A program made the position numbers and the translations under genes. 64,000 nucleotides of DNA. Origin: Absidia repens. Taxonomy: Eukaryota; Mucoromycota; Mucoromycetes; Mucorales; Cunninghamellaceae. Below are positions 62,828 through 64,000 of the stretch, piece after piece (position 1 is the stretch's first letter; each line of letters begins with the position of its first letter). Below the pieces are notes generated by a model. The model made no database searches. It had not been told where the DNA came from and worked only from the letters and a program-made list of their open reading frames with translations. The stretch lies in NCBI GenBank assembly GCA_002105175.1, contig MCGE01000007.1:1674001-1738000 (forward strand). The letters run 5' to 3'.

Positions 62828-64000
62828 AACTGGCGTTGTTGTTCATCTAGCTTCCCAACACCACGCATTTACATCTAGGTACCGCTGAATGCATATGATT
62901 TCTATAGAGCACAGGATTCGCCTTCCTTGCCCCTGGTTCAAGACGGCAGGAATATTAAAATGCCGTCTACCTGGAATTTTTCCGTCAACGTCAAGCTATG
63001 GTGCGAAAGTATTCCCCTCAAGGCCTCCTTATCTACCAAAAACCTCTCTCGGGCTCATCCTTATTCATAAAAGACATCGCTCATAAAATTCAAATATACT
63101 GTAGAAATTTACATATGAACGGTGGGTGGTTGTTATCATGAAAATAGAAAACTATCATGCCGCCGCTATTGAGAGACATTTCTTTCTCCAACAACAAAAA
63201 AGAAAAGATTAGAGTCACTTTTCTAACTGTTGCTATAAGAAGGGTGAGTCACTGTTGAATACAATATTCCCTCCAAAAATGATATCAACGGGAAATTAAT
63301 TTCACTGTCATTCTTATGTGTATATCCATGCTATACTTATCAATACAGTGGGTCTTTGCAGCTTTTTTTTTTTTTTTTTTGATCGAAATGAAAAAGGGTA
63401 TCGAAAAAAATCAGGGAAATGGTAAAAAATGTCTTTCCAACGGGTGACCACAAAAAAAAAAACAATTCATTTCCCGCCCACGTGGATTTTTTTATTTACT
63501 CCTACCTCCCTTTTTTTTTTTTCTCTCTCTCTCTTTCTTTCCTTCTTTTTTTTCCCTTCACCATTTCAGCTTCTTCGAGGTTCTAATGATCTTAGATTAG
63601 TGTCAGGGCTAGTTGAGAAGGGGGTTTCAGCTCATGGATTACAAGAAGCATGAGGAAACCCTTTGATTTTGGATTTAGGATTTACGCCCATCATTTGGTT
63701 TTTTAAAACATTAGCTTACTTTAATGTTAGTTTGTCCATAGTTTGAATCAATACATGAATAAAATACATCTCTTTTTATTTGCTTCAATGAAATTGTTCC
63801 GGTTATTTTTCTCATGTTTGAACAGTATAAAAGATCCGTTTTTACCATCTTTCCTTTAAATTAGTGTAGACAGTTGTTATGCTTCAACAAAAGACATCCC
63901 ATCGCTCAATCTCATAACTTGTATAGTACATTATATTCCCCTTTTACAACCATGTTGATCATACTTCCGAATCCATAATAGTCTCCCTCAGGTTTTCTCC
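62396..64000. other. Intergenic, 1.6 kb to window end
   Basis: 3' flank of the HTH/SANT gene, a (TC)n microsatellite at about 62797-62824, a T tract at 63363-63380, then R1 copy D from about 63420 running off the window. No gene supported. Confidence 0.6.
63420..64000 (+). repeat. Dispersed repeat family R1, copy D (cut by window end)
   Basis: The 5' block TTTCCCGCCCACGTGGAT ends near 63487. The core at about 63610-63681 has GGGTTTC and GAAACCC arms on either side of ATGGATTACAAGAAGCATG. A GAATAAAATACATC motif is near 63760. The 3' part continues to the window edge and matches copies B and C in its CTCCCTCAxxxTTxCTCC segment. Confidence 0.85.

Overview
The window is nuclear DNA from a filamentous fungus, most likely a Mucoromycota/Mucorales species. 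The evidence is: genes cut by many short GT-AG introns (often 50-150 nt) with T-rich acceptors; AT-rich, homopolymer-rich spacers; a Rhizopus/Rhizomucor-type secreted lipase; an Integrator subunit (absent from the well-known yeasts); and a GATOR2/SEA protein. There is no operon structure, no plausible tRNA or rRNA gene, no CRISPR array and no intact transposon ORF. The gene models were spliced by hand. Each multi-exon model keeps frame across all junctions and ends in a stop.

Layout. 1-783 (+) is the 3' end of a Gln/His/Ser-rich protein. 1.8-3.4 kb (+) is 14-3-3. 4.65-10.3 kb (+) is a WDR59-like GATOR2/SEA subunit. 10.56-11.8 kb (+) is glutaminyl cyclase. 14.1-19.8 kb (-) is PX-PH phospholipase D, divergent from a Ca2+/calmodulin-dependent kinase at 20.4-22.2 kb (+). 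22.7-23.5 kb (-) is dolichyldiphosphatase and 23.8-26.0 kb (-) is acetyl-CoA hydrolase/CoA-transferase. 26-31 kb is gene-poor and repeat-rich. 31.1-32.9 kb (-) is a Cdc10-type septin. 34.6-36.1 kb (+) is an unassigned, possibly tubby-like protein. 36.6-38.8 kb (-) is an AcuK/Ert1-type Zn2Cys6 regulator. 39.1-40.9 kb (-) is a short INTS2-like protein. 41-43.5 kb is repeat-bearing. 43.5-45.2 kb (-) is a secreted lipase. 45.2-48.5 kb is repeat-bearing. 48.5-49.8 kb (-) is an unknown protein. 50.7-51.9 kb (-) is a four-finger C2H2 protein. 53.1-56.8 kb (-) is Grc3/Nol9. 57.0-59.2 kb (-) is a DUF726 (TMCO4/Mil1) membrane hydrolase. 59.9-61.0 kb (+) is a HAD phosphatase. 61.2-62.4 kb (+) is an HTH plus SANT-like protein. 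62.4-64 kb ends inside another repeat copy.

Most genes are housekeeping functions: signalling (14-3-3, CaMK, PLD), TORC1 control (WDR59), membrane and glycan metabolism, acetate/gluconeogenic metabolism (ACH1, AcuK-like), cytokinesis (septin) and rRNA processing (Grc3). They look independently transcribed.

The least ordinary content lies between genes. A dispersed repeat family of about 0.75 kb has six recognisable copies plus a fragment, in both orientations. All six share a core of about 70 bp, and most have a potential hairpin and a CACGTG-containing 5' segment. A second small repeat lies near three of these copies. Within genes, the notable points are 8-16 nt microexons, a GC-AG intron, an INTS2-like protein far shorter than its animal relatives, and a tandemly repeated motif in the Grc3 N-terminus.
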